NCBI GenBank assembly: GCA_021799275.1
Contig: JAJZAT010000006.1
Coordinates: 1 to 64,000, forward strand
Reading direction: 5' to 3'
Length of the DNA stretch: 64,000 bases
Source: Bacillota bacterium
GTDB taxonomy: Bacteria; Bacillota; Sulfobacillia; JAJZYS01; JAJYTV01
Below, one piece after another: positions 1 to 10,922 of the stretch; position 1 is the stretch's first letter, and each line of letters opens with the position of its first letter. The notes beneath the pieces are model-generated. The model was not told the origin of the DNA, ran no database searches, and was given only the letters and a program-made list of their open reading frames with translations. Both the position numbers and the translations under genes were made by a program.

Positions 1-52
1 TTGCCAAGCCAACCCTTCCTCGGCTTGGCAGATCTCGCTCACATGCAGCCAA

Positions 53-80
53 GCCCCCGCAGACTTAGTCTTGCGGGGGC
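53..80. terminator. Strong GC hairpin, probable bidirectional terminator
   Basis: GCCCCCGCA-gacttagtct-TGCGGGGGC perfect 9-bp stem. Confidence 0.6.
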
Positions 81-398
81 CAAACTTCCTGCCTTGCTTC
101 GCACGTCACTCCAAAGGAGCCGCACCCCGCCCATAACACACTGACCAGCAGGAAACGGCTTCGTAGAGCCTTTTCAGCGCCCTACAGAGCCGTTGCGGCG
201 AAACTCAGGTATGACGACGCTGCATCCCTACTCGCTACGCATACCTTTTGACGAGTGTGGATCGCCTAAAGTTTGTCCTCACGGTGGAAGCAGTTGACTC
301 CTCTACAATAAAGTCTGTCTATGGAGGTTGTCGTACTCCTTATTAGTCGGAAGAGTCATCCCTGCCGGCCACGAGTCGTGAAACCTTAGAAGCAGTCG

Positions 399-704
399 TC
401 ATTGCCTTGAGGTGCGAGTTCGACTTGCTCGTGCCTCGCCCGACTTATCTATCTTATCGATGGTTTCTGAAAGCTCGCCCAGCGTAGAAGGGGTTAGTCG
501 CAAACGGACAACTGTACCGTCGAACATGGTGTCGTAGATCTCATGCCCGCCATTGCCTAAGTACAACACGCTTGCTCCGCTGCCCAGAACAAAACTTCCA
601 CCTAGTTGACACAGACCAATCGTAACATACAGTCCGAACTCAGAGTTTTGCCATATGTCGTAGCAGGGCCACCTCTTGCCTTTGTAGGCAGGTCCAGAGA
701 TCAC
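399..704 (-). CDS. Hypothetical protein (uncertain)
   Basis: 101-aa ORF in a lower-GC region; no recognised family. Confidence 0.3.
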   Translation of the reverse strand: MISGPAYKGKRWPCYDIWQNSEFGLYVTIGLCQLGGSFVLGSGASVLYLGNGGHEIYDTMFDGTVVRLRLTPSTLGELSETIDKIDKSGEARASRTRTSRQ

Positions 705-840
705 GTCTCAGATTCCTTGTGAAAGCGGTTAGGCAACCTCGGACGCAGCGGCGCTCCGGTTTTCGGGCTCCAGTTCGCAGAGAGGCGAGTCCGGCCTGAG
801 CTCAGGGCAAGGTTGACGCGCGACACCCTTAGGCTGGGGT

Positions 841-1209
841 TCAGTCTGGATAAGGTGCATACCTGCGATGGAGCATGAGGACGTTTTCATCCGGATCCTT
901 GAAGAACGCCATATGGCAAACACCAGTGTCGACCGTCTCGCCGTCGAACACTACACCCCTTCCTTCGAGTTCCGCCCGGGCGGCGGCGACGTCGGCCACC
1001 TTGAGGGCAAGACCCGCGGGGCTCGGAGCGAAGGGCTGCCCGATCTGCGCAGGGTTCCATATGTCGAGCGTCACCTGACCCGCCGTAAACTCGAGATCCC
1101 ATTCTCCCTCCGTCTCCAGGGGAAGCCCGAGAGTCTCAGCGTAAAAGGCCCGTGCGCGTGGAATGTCCTGCGTGAGGAACCCCACGAAATCGACGAGTTC
1201 GACCTTCAT
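841..1209 (-). CDS. VOC/glyoxalase-family protein
   Basis: MKVELVDFVGFLTQDIPRARAFYAETLGLPLE...FFKDPDENVLMLHRR, typical VOC fold motifs; start placed at internal Met 1209. Confidence 0.85.
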   Translation of the reverse strand: MKVELVDFVGFLTQDIPRARAFYAETLGLPLETEGEWDLEFTAGQVTLDIWNPAQIGQPFAPSPAGLALKVADVAAARAELEGRGVVFDGETVDTGVCHMAFFKDPDENVLMLHRRYAPYPD

Positions 1210-1364
1210 TTGCGCTCCTCCTCGGCCATCTCTGGCGACCTGCGACAACTCGACTATTCGTGTCGGGTGGTGGCGTTTCCTACCAAAATGCACCCTCGAC
1301 CCGCCCATTGCTCGTCGTTCGCCCATCAGGCGGCAGTCCCTCTGCGGAGGAGCCGCCTCAGAGG

Positions 1365-1444
1365 GACAAACATTATTGTAGAAGGAGAGCCTGAGCCGAA
1401 ACGCCAGGGACACACTTTACAAAGTGCCGACAAACATAATTGTC
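1365..1444. promoter_or_regulatory. Cluster of palindromic boxes (two GACAAACATWATTGT[A/C] and one CACTTTACAAAGTG)
   Basis: Read directly: 1365-1380, 1413-1426 and 1429-1444. Confidence 0.5.
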
Positions 1445-1478
1445 AGATGCCCAATAAACACAGTCCGGGCTTCAGCGC

Positions 1479-3281
1479 TTACTCTACGGTGACGGATTTG
1501 GCCAAATTTCGCGGCTGGTCGATAGGGCAACCGCGCGCTTCGGCCACTTCCACTGCCAGCAACTGCAGTGGTAGGGCCCCGAGCAGGTACGCCCCAATGC
1601 GCTCCTTAAGCGGGAGGGTAACCTGCAGCGTGGCACCGAGCTTGCTGCCGACAGCGACGCCGTAGGCCCCCCTTGCAGTGGCCTCCGCCAGTGAGCTGCG
1701 AAGCTTCACGGCATGCCTCGGGTCCGTGACGCAGACGATGACAGGCACGCGTTGATCGACGAGCGCCAGCGGGCCGTGCTTCAATTCTCCAGCCGCGAAC
1801 GCCTCGCTCCAGACGTAAGACAGCTCCTTGAGCTTGAGGGAACCTTCGCGCGCCAAGCTGAGATCCTGTCCGCGCCCGAGGAAAATGACTCCCGGGGCCT
1901 GGGCGCACGTTTCGATCAGTTCCTTGGGCAGATGGAACGCGGCGAGGAAGTCTTCGGCCACGGTCGGCACCGCCCGCAGGGCGTGCAGATCGGTGGGAGG
2001 CAGGGGACAAGCGCGCGCCTGTGCCAAGGCCGCGGTGAGGAGCTCGAGGGCAATGACCTGCGTCGTGAAGGCCTTCGTCGACGCCACGGAGATCTCGAAG
2101 CCTGCCCTCAGATCCAGAACGTAGTCACTCTCGCGTGCGATCGTCGATGCAGGAGCATTCACCAGCGACAGCACCTTTGCGCCGAGGTCGCGGGCGTGGC
2201 GCAAGGCGGCCAGGGTGTCGATCGTCTCACCCGACTGACTGACGGCAATCGCCAGCGTGCCTGGTTCTAGGAAGGTTCGCGTGTCCCGGAACTCGCTGGC
2301 GAGTTCCGCCTGCGCGGGGAGGTGCACCACCTCGGCGAGGCGCTCCACGGCCATCTGGCACGCGTGCAGCGACGAACCCATCGCCAGGAAGACGATGCGC
2401 TCCACGGAGCGCAGGAACTCCTGGTCGATGCCGTCGTCGCGCAGGTTGACTTGGCCAACGTCGTCCAGCCGGCCCGCCATGACGCGCCGCCAGGCGATCG
2501 GCTGCTCCATGAGCTCCTTGCGGTAGAACGTGCCGTGCTCGCCCGCGTCGGGCAACTCGCCGTCGCCCTCGATCGGGTGCAGGGTCTTCGCAATCGGCTC
2601 AAGGTCCTCCAAACGGAAGACTTCGATCTTGCCGGGGCGGATGTCCGCGATCTCCCCGTCATCCAGGTAGATGCACTCACTGAGCCAGGGAGCGAGAGCG
2701 ATCGCTCCCGATGCCACGTAGGCCTCGTTCTCGGTTGCGCCGATGGCGATCGGGCTCGTGCGGCGCACTGCGACGAGTCGGTCCGGCTGGTGCACATCCA
2801 TGACGAGCAGGGCGTACGCCCCCTCGCACCTGCGCGCAACCTCGCTCAGGCGCACGCGAAGGTCCGCTGGCCCCGTCTCGAGCAGATGGGCTACGAGTTC
2901 TGAGTCGGTCTCGGAACGCAGCACATGTCCGGCGTTGAGCAGTTCGGCGCGCAACTCGTCGGCGTTCTCGATGATGCCGTTGTGGACGATCGCGTTCTCG
3001 CCCTTGCAGTCCGTGTGCGGATGGGCATTGCGGTCCGAGACGCCGCCGTGCGTCGCCCAGCGCGTGTGCCCGATGCCGATGTGGCTCGGGGGTGGCGGCG
3101 ACTCGGCCAGGACCTCCTCCAGAACCCGAAGGGCTCCCGCCTTGCGCCGCAGATAGATGCTGCCTTCATCCTCGAGCGCTATGCCCGCCGAATCGTAACC
3201 GCGGTATTCAAGGCGCTTGAGGCCACCCAGGAGCACCTCCGCTGCCTGTTTCGGCCCGACGTAGCCCATGATGCCGCACAT
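1479..3281 (-). CDS. glmS: Glutamine-fructose-6-phosphate aminotransferase (isomerizing)
   Basis: MCGIMGYVG N-terminal Cys1 Ntn domain, SIS domains, C-terminal PRNLAKSVTVE. Confidence 0.97.
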   Translation of the reverse strand: MCGIMGYVGPKQAAEVLLGGLKRLEYRGYDSAGIALEDEGSIYLRRKAGALRVLEEVLAESPPPPSHIGIGHTRWATHGGVSDRNAHPHTDCKGENAIVHNGIIENADELRAELLNAGHVLRSETDSELVAHLLETGPADLRVRLSEVARRCEGAYALLVMDVHQPDRLVAVRRTSPIAIGATENEAYVASGAIALAPWLSECIYLDDGEIADIRPGKIEVFRLEDLEPIAKTLHPIEGDGELPDAGEHGTFYRKELMEQPIAWRRVMAGRLDDVGQVNLRDDGIDQEFLRSVERIVFLAMGSSLHACQMAVERLAEVVHLPAQAELASEFRDTRTFLEPGTLAIAVSQSGETIDTLAALRHARDLGAKVLSLVNAPASTIARESDYVLDLRAGFEISVASTKAFTTQVIALELLTAALAQARACPLPPTDLHALRAVPTVAEDFLAAFHLPKELIETCAQAPGVIFLGRGQDLSLAREGSLKLKELSYVWSEAFAAGELKHGPLALVDQRVPVIVCVTDPRHAVKLRSSLAEATARGAYGVAVGSKLGATLQVTLPLKERIGAYLLGALPLQLLAVEVAEARGCPIDQPRNLAKSVTVE

Positions 3282-3364
3282 ATGCAAAAACACCCCTTCT
3301 GACCGCATGTGAACGCGAGACTCGCGCAGGCCATGCAGATAGAGGGGTGCGCAAACGCGACCCT

Positions 3365-3504
3365 CGCCTGCCGACCCTTTTCCCCCGAGGGATCGCTCCC
3401 TGGCTTTGTGAGGTCTTTGACGGTCCAGGCCAACCGGGGGTCACCCGCCGAAAGCTCCGAGATCCCCCACCTCGTCCACTCGCCCGAAGGCGAGTGCTGG
3501 CGCT
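3365..3504 (-). ncRNA. glmS ribozyme (GlcN6P-activated self-cleaving riboswitch)
   Basis: Minus strand reads A|GCGCC-[hairpin AGCACTCGCCTTCGGGCGAGTG]-GACGAGGTGGGGG...TTTCGGCGGGTGACCCCCGG... directly upstream of glmS. Confidence 0.92.
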
Positions 3505-3663
3505 TGTATGTGTTTGCATGGCGATGCGTAGCGATGTGTCGCGACGCTCACTGGACCGAGTTTCGCACGCGAGGGTGAGGCGCGCAAGTGCCTCTACCTG
3601 GCTCGTGTGCTATACTGTACGCATTCTGATCGCGGGGGGACCGCGGCAAAGGAGCGCTTAACT

Positions 3664-3858
3664 ATGGATATCCTTTCGCCGGTCCACCTCATCATCATCC
3701 TAGCGCTCGCCCTGTTGCTGTTCGGACCCAAGCGTCTGCCCGAGCTGGGACAAGGCCTCGGCAAGACGATCAGAGAATTCCGCAAGGCCATGCAGGAAGG
3801 ATCGGACGCTGCGGATAAGCCCGCCGCTCCGCCCTCCAAGGAGGAAGAGCTTCGCTGA
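3664..3858 (+). CDS. tatA: Twin-arginine translocase TatA/TatE family subunit
   Basis: MDILSPVHLIIILALALLLFGPKRLPELGQGLGKTIREFRKAM. Confidence 0.95.
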   Translation: MDILSPVHLIIILALALLLFGPKRLPELGQGLGKTIREFRKAMQEGSDAADKPAAPPSKEEELR

Positions 3859-3874
3859 TGCTCCCCCGCTCCAG

Positions 3875-4474
3875 ATGACGCCGGAGCACTTGCGTGAGCT
3901 ACTAACCCAGTACGGCTATCCTTTGCTGTTGTTGGTCAGCACGATCGAAGGCACGGGCATGCCCGGCCCGATCGAGCTGTTTTTTGTTGCCGCGGGCGTG
4001 CTGATCGGGCGCGGCGAGATGTCCCTCACCATGGTGTGGCTGGTCGTGACGATCGGCAACGTGCTTGGCAACGCGATCGGCTACGGCGTGGGTCGTATGG
4101 GCGGCAGGCCGCTCCTGGACCGGGCCATGCGCATGCTGCACATACCGCCGCGGGCCATGCAGCGCGTCGAGGAATGGTTTGGTCGTTACGGCCTCTTCGC
4201 GCAGGCGATCTCGCGCTGGATCGGGGTGACACGGACCCCCGCGATTCTGGGCGCGGGCGTGGTGCGCGCGCCTCTGCTGCCCTACCTGCTCGGATCACTG
4301 ATCGGTGACGGCATCTGGGCTCTCTTCTGGTCTTTGCTTGGCATGGGCATCGGCAAGGGTGTGGAGAGTCTCATCAATCACGGCGTCGGGCTGATCACGC
4401 TCGCCGTGGTCGTGGTGGCCGCGGCCGCTCTGGCATGGTGGTGGCTGTTGCGCCGGTCACGCAGCCAGGGGTAG
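3875..4474 (+). CDS. DedA-family membrane protein
   Basis: EGTGMPGPIELFFVAAGVL and GRYGLFAQAISRWIGVTRTPAILGAGV motifs. Confidence 0.85.
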   Translation: MTPEHLRELLTQYGYPLLLLVSTIEGTGMPGPIELFFVAAGVLIGRGEMSLTMVWLVVTIGNVLGNAIGYGVGRMGGRPLLDRAMRMLHIPPRAMQRVEEWFGRYGLFAQAISRWIGVTRTPAILGAGVVRAPLLPYLLGSLIGDGIWALFWSLLGMGIGKGVESLINHGVGLITLAVVVVAAAALAWWWLLRRSRSQG

Positions 4475-4586
4475 GAGATGGGCAGTCCAGGTATGCAAAG
4501 TTTACTGAACAGCATTCGGGTTTAATGCCTTGAACCTGCGCCGAGCGGGCGGGCATAATCGCCTCCTGTGGAGGCGATGGGCAGTG

Positions 4587-4793
4587 ATGGTCAATGTTGG
4601 AAAGGACGGGCTGGTCGAGATCCCGGCAGAAGTGCGCCAGAGCCTGGGCCTGGCGCCCGGAACCTATTACCGGATCCTTCAATGTGGCCAAGACATGGTG
4701 CTGCAGCGGCTCGAGGATGCGCACCTGCGCTGCTTGACGCTGGAGATGGGCGCAGATACAATACATTCCGCTAGTAGCACTCAGCACGAGTGA
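4587..4793 (+). CDS. AbrB/SpoVT-like small DNA-binding protein
   Basis: VGKDGLVEIPAEVRQSLGLAPGTYYRILQCGQDMVLQRL swapped-hairpin-like sequence; 68 aa. Confidence 0.65.
   Translation: MVNVGKDGLVEIPAEVRQSLGLAPGTYYRILQCGQDMVLQRLEDAHLRCLTLEMGADTIHSASSTQHE
4734..4762 (+). promoter_or_regulatory. Housekeeping promoter for groESL
   Basis: TTGACG-N17-TACAAT. Confidence 0.75.
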
Positions 4794-4800
4794 GTGCCAA
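4774..4800 (+). promoter_or_regulatory. CIRCE element (HrcA operator)
   Basis: GTAGCACTC-N9-GAGTGCCAA, close to consensus TTAGCACTC-N9-GAGTGCTAA. Confidence 0.9.
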
Positions 4801-4817
4801 CAAGGAGGAGGGATCCT

Positions 4818-6763
<1,946 letters not shown>

Positions 6764-6779
6764 ACCTCGAGAGGTCTGA

Positions 6780-6806
6780 CCGAGCCCCCGCGTCGCGGGG
6801 GCTCGG
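6780..6806 (+). terminator. Rho-independent terminator after groEL
   Basis: CCGAGCCCCCGC-gtc-GCGGGGGCTCGG. Confidence 0.8.
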
Positions 6807-6867
6807 CTGTTTGCTGGCGTCCCTTTGTGATCGGTATGATGGGGGACGAAACTGGGACGAGGAAGGT

Positions 6868-8094
6868 ATGTCCGTGTCCTCTCCGCGTGGGTTCACGATA
6901 GAGGAAGCTATTGGCCGCTTTACGGTTGGGCTCGAACCGGTTGCATCCGAAGAAGTGGCGCTGGATGAGGCACTTGGCCGCGTATTGGCGGGACCTGTGC
7001 TGGCAGGGCGCCTCGTCCCGGACACCCCGCGGTCGGCCGTCGACGGTTGGGCATTGCGGACGGGCGATACGGAGTCGGCTTCGTCGGAAACGCCGGTACG
7101 ACTGCGCATCGTCGGATCGGCTCTTGCTGGGCATCCGTCCGGCGACGCCTTGGCGCCGGGCGAAGCCGTGCGCATCACCACGGGCGGTGTGGTGCCGGAA
7201 GGCGCGGACGCCTCGGAGTTCCAGGAGGTGTGCCGGGTAGAGGAGGGCTACGTGCTCCTGTCCCGGCCGGTCAGGCCTGGCGCCAATGTTCGCCAGGCAG
7301 GAGAGGACATGGTGCCCGGGCAGGAGCTCCTGAGCGGGGGTCTTCGCATCCGGCCCGAAAGCCTCGGTCTTCTCGCGACCTTGGCGCAGCAGAGCGTCCA
7401 AGTGCGGCGCAGGTTGAGGGTGCGCTTCGTCTCGACCGGAGACGAAATCTACCGGCTCGGCGAGCCGCTGTCCCCGGGTGGGACCTACGACTCCAACAGC
7501 CTGCAGATTTCGGCCCACCTGAGAGCGCTCGGCGCCATCGTCGAGCTGCGCGGGCCGGTCGAGGACTCGGCCGAGGCGATCGCAGAGGCGTGCCGCGGCG
7601 ACGACTACGACATGCTCCTCACCTCGGGTGGTGTGTCGGTGGGGCCGGCGGATCGGATCGGCGAGGTGGGTCGCATGCTGGGAGCGTCGGTCTGCTTCCA
7701 CTGGGCCCGCATGCGTCCGGGAGCACCTACGATGGGCCTGCGGCTCAACGGTCATCCATGGCTTGGGCTCAGTGGAAACCCTCTCTCGGCGCAGGTCGGG
7801 TTCGACCTCTTCGGGCGCGCAGCGATCGCACGCCTTCTAGGCGCCAGGCCAAGCATCCGGCGCGCTGAGGCGCAACTGATGGAGGAGTTCCGTGGCAAAG
7901 CCCCCGACGCCCCGAGACTATTGCGCGCAAGCCTTGCCCTCGTGGGCGGCGCGATCGAAGCCCGCGTCCACGCCTACCAATCGTCCGGCGGCGTGCGGGC
8001 CATGGCGCAGACGAACGGCTACGTCGTCCAGCCGGAAGGCGTTTCCGTGCTGCCTGCCGGCAGCCCGGTGACGGCGCTCGTCATTCTGCCGTGA
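6868..8094 (+). CDS. moeA: Molybdopterin molybdenumtransferase MoeA
   Basis: SAVDGWALR, ITTGGVVPEGAD, STGDEIY, YDSNS, LTSGGVSVG motifs. Confidence 0.95.
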   Translation: MSVSSPRGFTIEEAIGRFTVGLEPVASEEVALDEALGRVLAGPVLAGRLVPDTPRSAVDGWALRTGDTESASSETPVRLRIVGSALAGHPSGDALAPGEAVRITTGGVVPEGADASEFQEVCRVEEGYVLLSRPVRPGANVRQAGEDMVPGQELLSGGLRIRPESLGLLATLAQQSVQVRRRLRVRFVSTGDEIYRLGEPLSPGGTYDSNSLQISAHLRALGAIVELRGPVEDSAEAIAEACRGDDYDMLLTSGGVSVGPADRIGEVGRMLGASVCFHWARMRPGAPTMGLRLNGHPWLGLSGNPLSAQVGFDLFGRAAIARLLGARPSIRRAEAQLMEEFRGKAPDAPRLLRASLALVGGAIEARVHAYQSSGGVRAMAQTNGYVVQPEGVSVLPAGSPVTALVILP

Positions 8095-8122
8095 ACGGCG
8101 CGCGCGCTTGGAGGTCAAGCCG

Positions 8123-8845
8123 TTGAACGATCGACCCATGCCGCTCGGGGAACATCTGCGCGAGTTGCGCAACCGGCTGATCGTCTACCTGCTCTTTCTC
8201 ATCCCGGTGGGTGTCTACGCCTTCATCAAGGCGCGGCTGATCGTGCGCTTCCTTCTCCTGCCCACGCACGGCGCGGTACACAGCCTGATCGTCCTGAGCC
8301 CCACCGAGGGTCTCTACACGTTCATCGAACTGGCTCTGGTTGCGGGCTTCGTGGTGACGTCACCGATTCTCATCTATGAGATCGCCGCATTCGTTCGGCC
8401 GGCGCTCGAACCCTCGGAGCGACACCTCGTGATCGTGTATGCGCCGATCGTGCTTCTGCTCTTCGTGGTCGGGTTGGCCTTCGGCTACTTCGTCTTTCTC
8501 CCCGTGGTGCTGCACTTCGTCCTCCAGTTTGCGACGGCGCCGTTCCAAGCGTTTATCAGCCTCGGCAAGTACATCGGCTTTATCGTCAACCTGACGCTGC
8601 CGTTCGGACTCATCTTCGAACTGCCCGTTGTGGTCTACGGCCTGACCCGCGTGGGTATCCTCACCCCGGCCTTCCTCCGCAAGCAGCGGCGGATCGCGAT
8701 TCTCGTCATCTTTGTCGTCGCCGCGGCAGTTACGCCACCGGACGCCTTCTCGATGATGGTCATGGTCGTGCCGATGCTTGTACTCTATGAGGTATCGATC
8801 CTGGTGTCCGAACTCGCCGCCCGCAGACACCCACCCATGGTATAA
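8123..8845 (+). CDS. tatC: Sec-independent protein translocase TatC
   Basis: MPLGEHLRELRNRL...YEIAAFVRPALEPSER...AAAVTPPDAFSMMVMVVPMLVLYE; start TTG 8123 or ATG 8138. Confidence 0.95.
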   Translation: MNDRPMPLGEHLRELRNRLIVYLLFLIPVGVYAFIKARLIVRFLLLPTHGAVHSLIVLSPTEGLYTFIELALVAGFVVTSPILIYEIAAFVRPALEPSERHLVIVYAPIVLLLFVVGLAFGYFVFLPVVLHFVLQFATAPFQAFISLGKYIGFIVNLTLPFGLIFELPVVVYGLTRVGILTPAFLRKQRRIAILVIFVVAAAVTPPDAFSMMVMVVPMLVLYEVSILVSELAARRHPPMV

Positions 8846-8852
8846 TGCTCGC

Positions 8853-8948
8853 GGGAACAGACGGCCTGCTGGTGCAGCCCCTGGACTTCAAATCCAGCCG
8901 GCGGGCTTTACGGTCCGCGGTGGGTTCGATTCCCACCTGCTCCCGCCA
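8853..8948 (+). tRNA. selC: tRNA-Sec (anticodon TCA)
   Basis: 96-nt tRNA with TGGACTTCAAATCCA anticodon arm, extended D-arm, long variable arm, 8-bp acceptor/5-bp T stem, TTCGATT T-loop, encoded GCCA end. Confidence 0.95.
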
Positions 8949-9026
8949 ATTTTCACCGTGGAACGCGGGCGGCGTCTGCTGCCCGCACCTTCGTGTCTGC
9001 GTGCTGTAGGGAGGAACCCTGAGGGG

Positions 9027-9656
9027 ATGGAGGAGCCCGTGCGTCATTCGGCGTGGCGGCTGCTACGGCAATACTTCCTGACTGGCCTCGTGGCGCTGCT
9101 GCCGCTCGCTGTCACCCTTTATATAGGGTACAGAATCTTCACCATGTTCGACGCCCTGGGTCGCATGCTGGGCGTCACGATCCCTGGGTTCGGCCTCCTC
9201 GTCACGCTCGTCCTGATCACGCTCTTCGGACTGCTTGTGTCGAATTTCCTCGGCCAGCAGTTCGTGTCCCTCTATGAGTGGATCTTTGCGAGGGTGCCGG
9301 TGCTGCGCACCGTCTACGACGCGGTGAAGCAGCTCGTCAACACCTTCTCCGACCACAACAGCGGGACGTTCCAGAGCGTTGTGCTGGTCCCGTACGGCGG
9401 CGGCGGCGGCCGGTCGTTCGGATTCGTTACGCGCAACCCGACCGACGATGGCAAGGTTGCCGTGTTCGTGCCGTTTTCCCCGCCGACCGGGGGCCTTCTG
9501 GTGATCTATGCCCCCGAGGATGTCGAGCAGGTGGACTACTCTGTGGAGGAAGCCATGAAGATCGTCCTCTCTGGCGGCACCTTGCTGCCTGGGGGCAATG
9601 GCAACGGCACCGGCCAGCTGATCGAGCTCGAGAGCAAGGAGCGTGGGCTTGAGTGA
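9027..9656 (+). CDS. DUF502-family membrane protein
   Basis: LLRQYFLTGLVALLPLAVTLYIGYRIF...VLRTVYDAVKQLVNTF...VVLVPYGGGGGRSFGFVT. Confidence 0.85.
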   Translation: MEEPVRHSAWRLLRQYFLTGLVALLPLAVTLYIGYRIFTMFDALGRMLGVTIPGFGLLVTLVLITLFGLLVSNFLGQQFVSLYEWIFARVPVLRTVYDAVKQLVNTFSDHNSGTFQSVVLVPYGGGGGRSFGFVTRNPTDDGKVAVFVPFSPPTGGLLVIYAPEDVEQVDYSVEEAMKIVLSGGTLLPGGNGNGTGQLIELESKERGLE

Positions 9657-10714
9657 TCACGAGAGACCAGGTCATGGAGCGGCTCGCAACGGTGATGGAT
9701 CCGGAGATCCATAAGCCGATCACGGAACTCGGCATGGTCAGTTCGGTCGAGGTCGAGGGCACCAACGTGCGCTGCGTCATCAAGCTGACCGTCGCCGGGT
9801 GTCCCCTGAGCACGCGCATCGAGGATGACGTGCAGCGTGCGGTGAAGGCCATTCCCGGCGTCGGACAGGTGACGGTGCAGCTTGACGTGATGACGCCGCA
9901 GGAGCGCGAGGACCTCGCAAACCGGCTTCGGCCGCGCCACGTTTCGACCATCACCAGGAAGGATTCGACCGTCCGCGTCTTGATCTGCGGTTCAGGCAAG
10001 GGCGGCGTCGGCAAGTCGACCGTGACGGTGAACGTGGCCGCCGCCCTGCAGAGCATGGGAAAGGCGGTCGGGGTCCTTGACGCGGACGTTTACGGCTTCT
10101 CCGTCTCGCGCATGCTCGCGGCGCGGCAGCAACCCGTGGTGCTCGGCGATGGCGTAATCGTACCGATTGACGTGCATGACGTGCGCGTGATCTCGATGGG
10201 CATGCTGGTCGACGAGAACACCCCCGTGATGTGGCGGGGACCGATGCTGCACAAGCTCGTGGACCAGTTCCTGAACGAGGTTGCCTGGGGCGACCTCGAC
10301 TACCTCGTCATCGACGCGCCGCCGGGCACCGGCGACGTCGCCATTTCGCTTTCACAGGAGCTGCCGCGAGCCAAGGTGCTTCTGGTGACGACGCCGCAGG
10401 AGGCGGCTGCCCGCGTCGCCGGGCGCGTCGCCCAGATGGCGGGCAAGGTTGGCCAGGACGTCATCGGCATCGTCGAGAACATGGCGTACTTCCGTTGCCC
10501 GGATTGCGGGCAGGCCCACGAGATCTTCGGCAAGGGTGGAGCGCAGCGGCTCGCGCGCGAGCTGCACGTGCCGCTCGTCGGCCACGTGCCGATCGACCCA
10601 GCCCTGCCGAGCGGTGGCGACATTGGCGAGCCCATCGTCTGGAGCCAGCCAGACGCCGAGGCGGCGCAGGTGTTCCTGGCGGTTGCGAAGGCGGTGGACC
10701 AGTCCGCCTGGTAG
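9653..10714 (+). CDS. mrp: Mrp/NBP35-family Fe-S carrier ATPase with N-terminal MIP18-like domain
   Basis: GKGGVGKSTVTVNVAAAL, DADVYGFS, DAPPGTGDVAIS. Confidence 0.95.
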   Translation: MITRDQVMERLATVMDPEIHKPITELGMVSSVEVEGTNVRCVIKLTVAGCPLSTRIEDDVQRAVKAIPGVGQVTVQLDVMTPQEREDLANRLRPRHVSTITRKDSTVRVLICGSGKGGVGKSTVTVNVAAALQSMGKAVGVLDADVYGFSVSRMLAARQQPVVLGDGVIVPIDVHDVRVISMGMLVDENTPVMWRGPMLHKLVDQFLNEVAWGDLDYLVIDAPPGTGDVAISLSQELPRAKVLLVTTPQEAAARVAGRVAQMAGKVGQDVIGIVENMAYFRCPDCGQAHEIFGKGGAQRLARELHVPLVGHVPIDPALPSGGDIGEPIVWSQPDAEAAQVFLAVAKAVDQSAW

Positions 10715-10725
10715 TGGCAGTGGCA

Positions 10726-10757
10726 GACAAGGGCCGGGCGCAAGCCCGGCCCTTGTC
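10726..10757 (+). terminator. Terminator hairpin after mrp
   Basis: GACAAGGGCCGGGC-gcaa-GCCCGGCCCTTGTC, 14-bp stem. Confidence 0.75.
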
Positions 10758-10893
10758 GTTCTGGTTCATGCGACCAAGCTTGGTTGGGCAGACTGCTGTA
10801 AAATGCATGCTAACCTTGGACCGCGGGGGACTCTGGGCAGGGACGGATGGACTACACCGGCCGGACCATCCGGACCAACTAGGGCCCGACGGT

Positions 10894-10922
10894 TTGACGC
10901 GTACTAGGCCACCAGATAGAAT
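10894..10922 (+). promoter_or_regulatory. Promoter of the Rieske/cytochrome b-c operon
   Basis: TTGACG-N17-TAGAAT. Confidence 0.7.
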
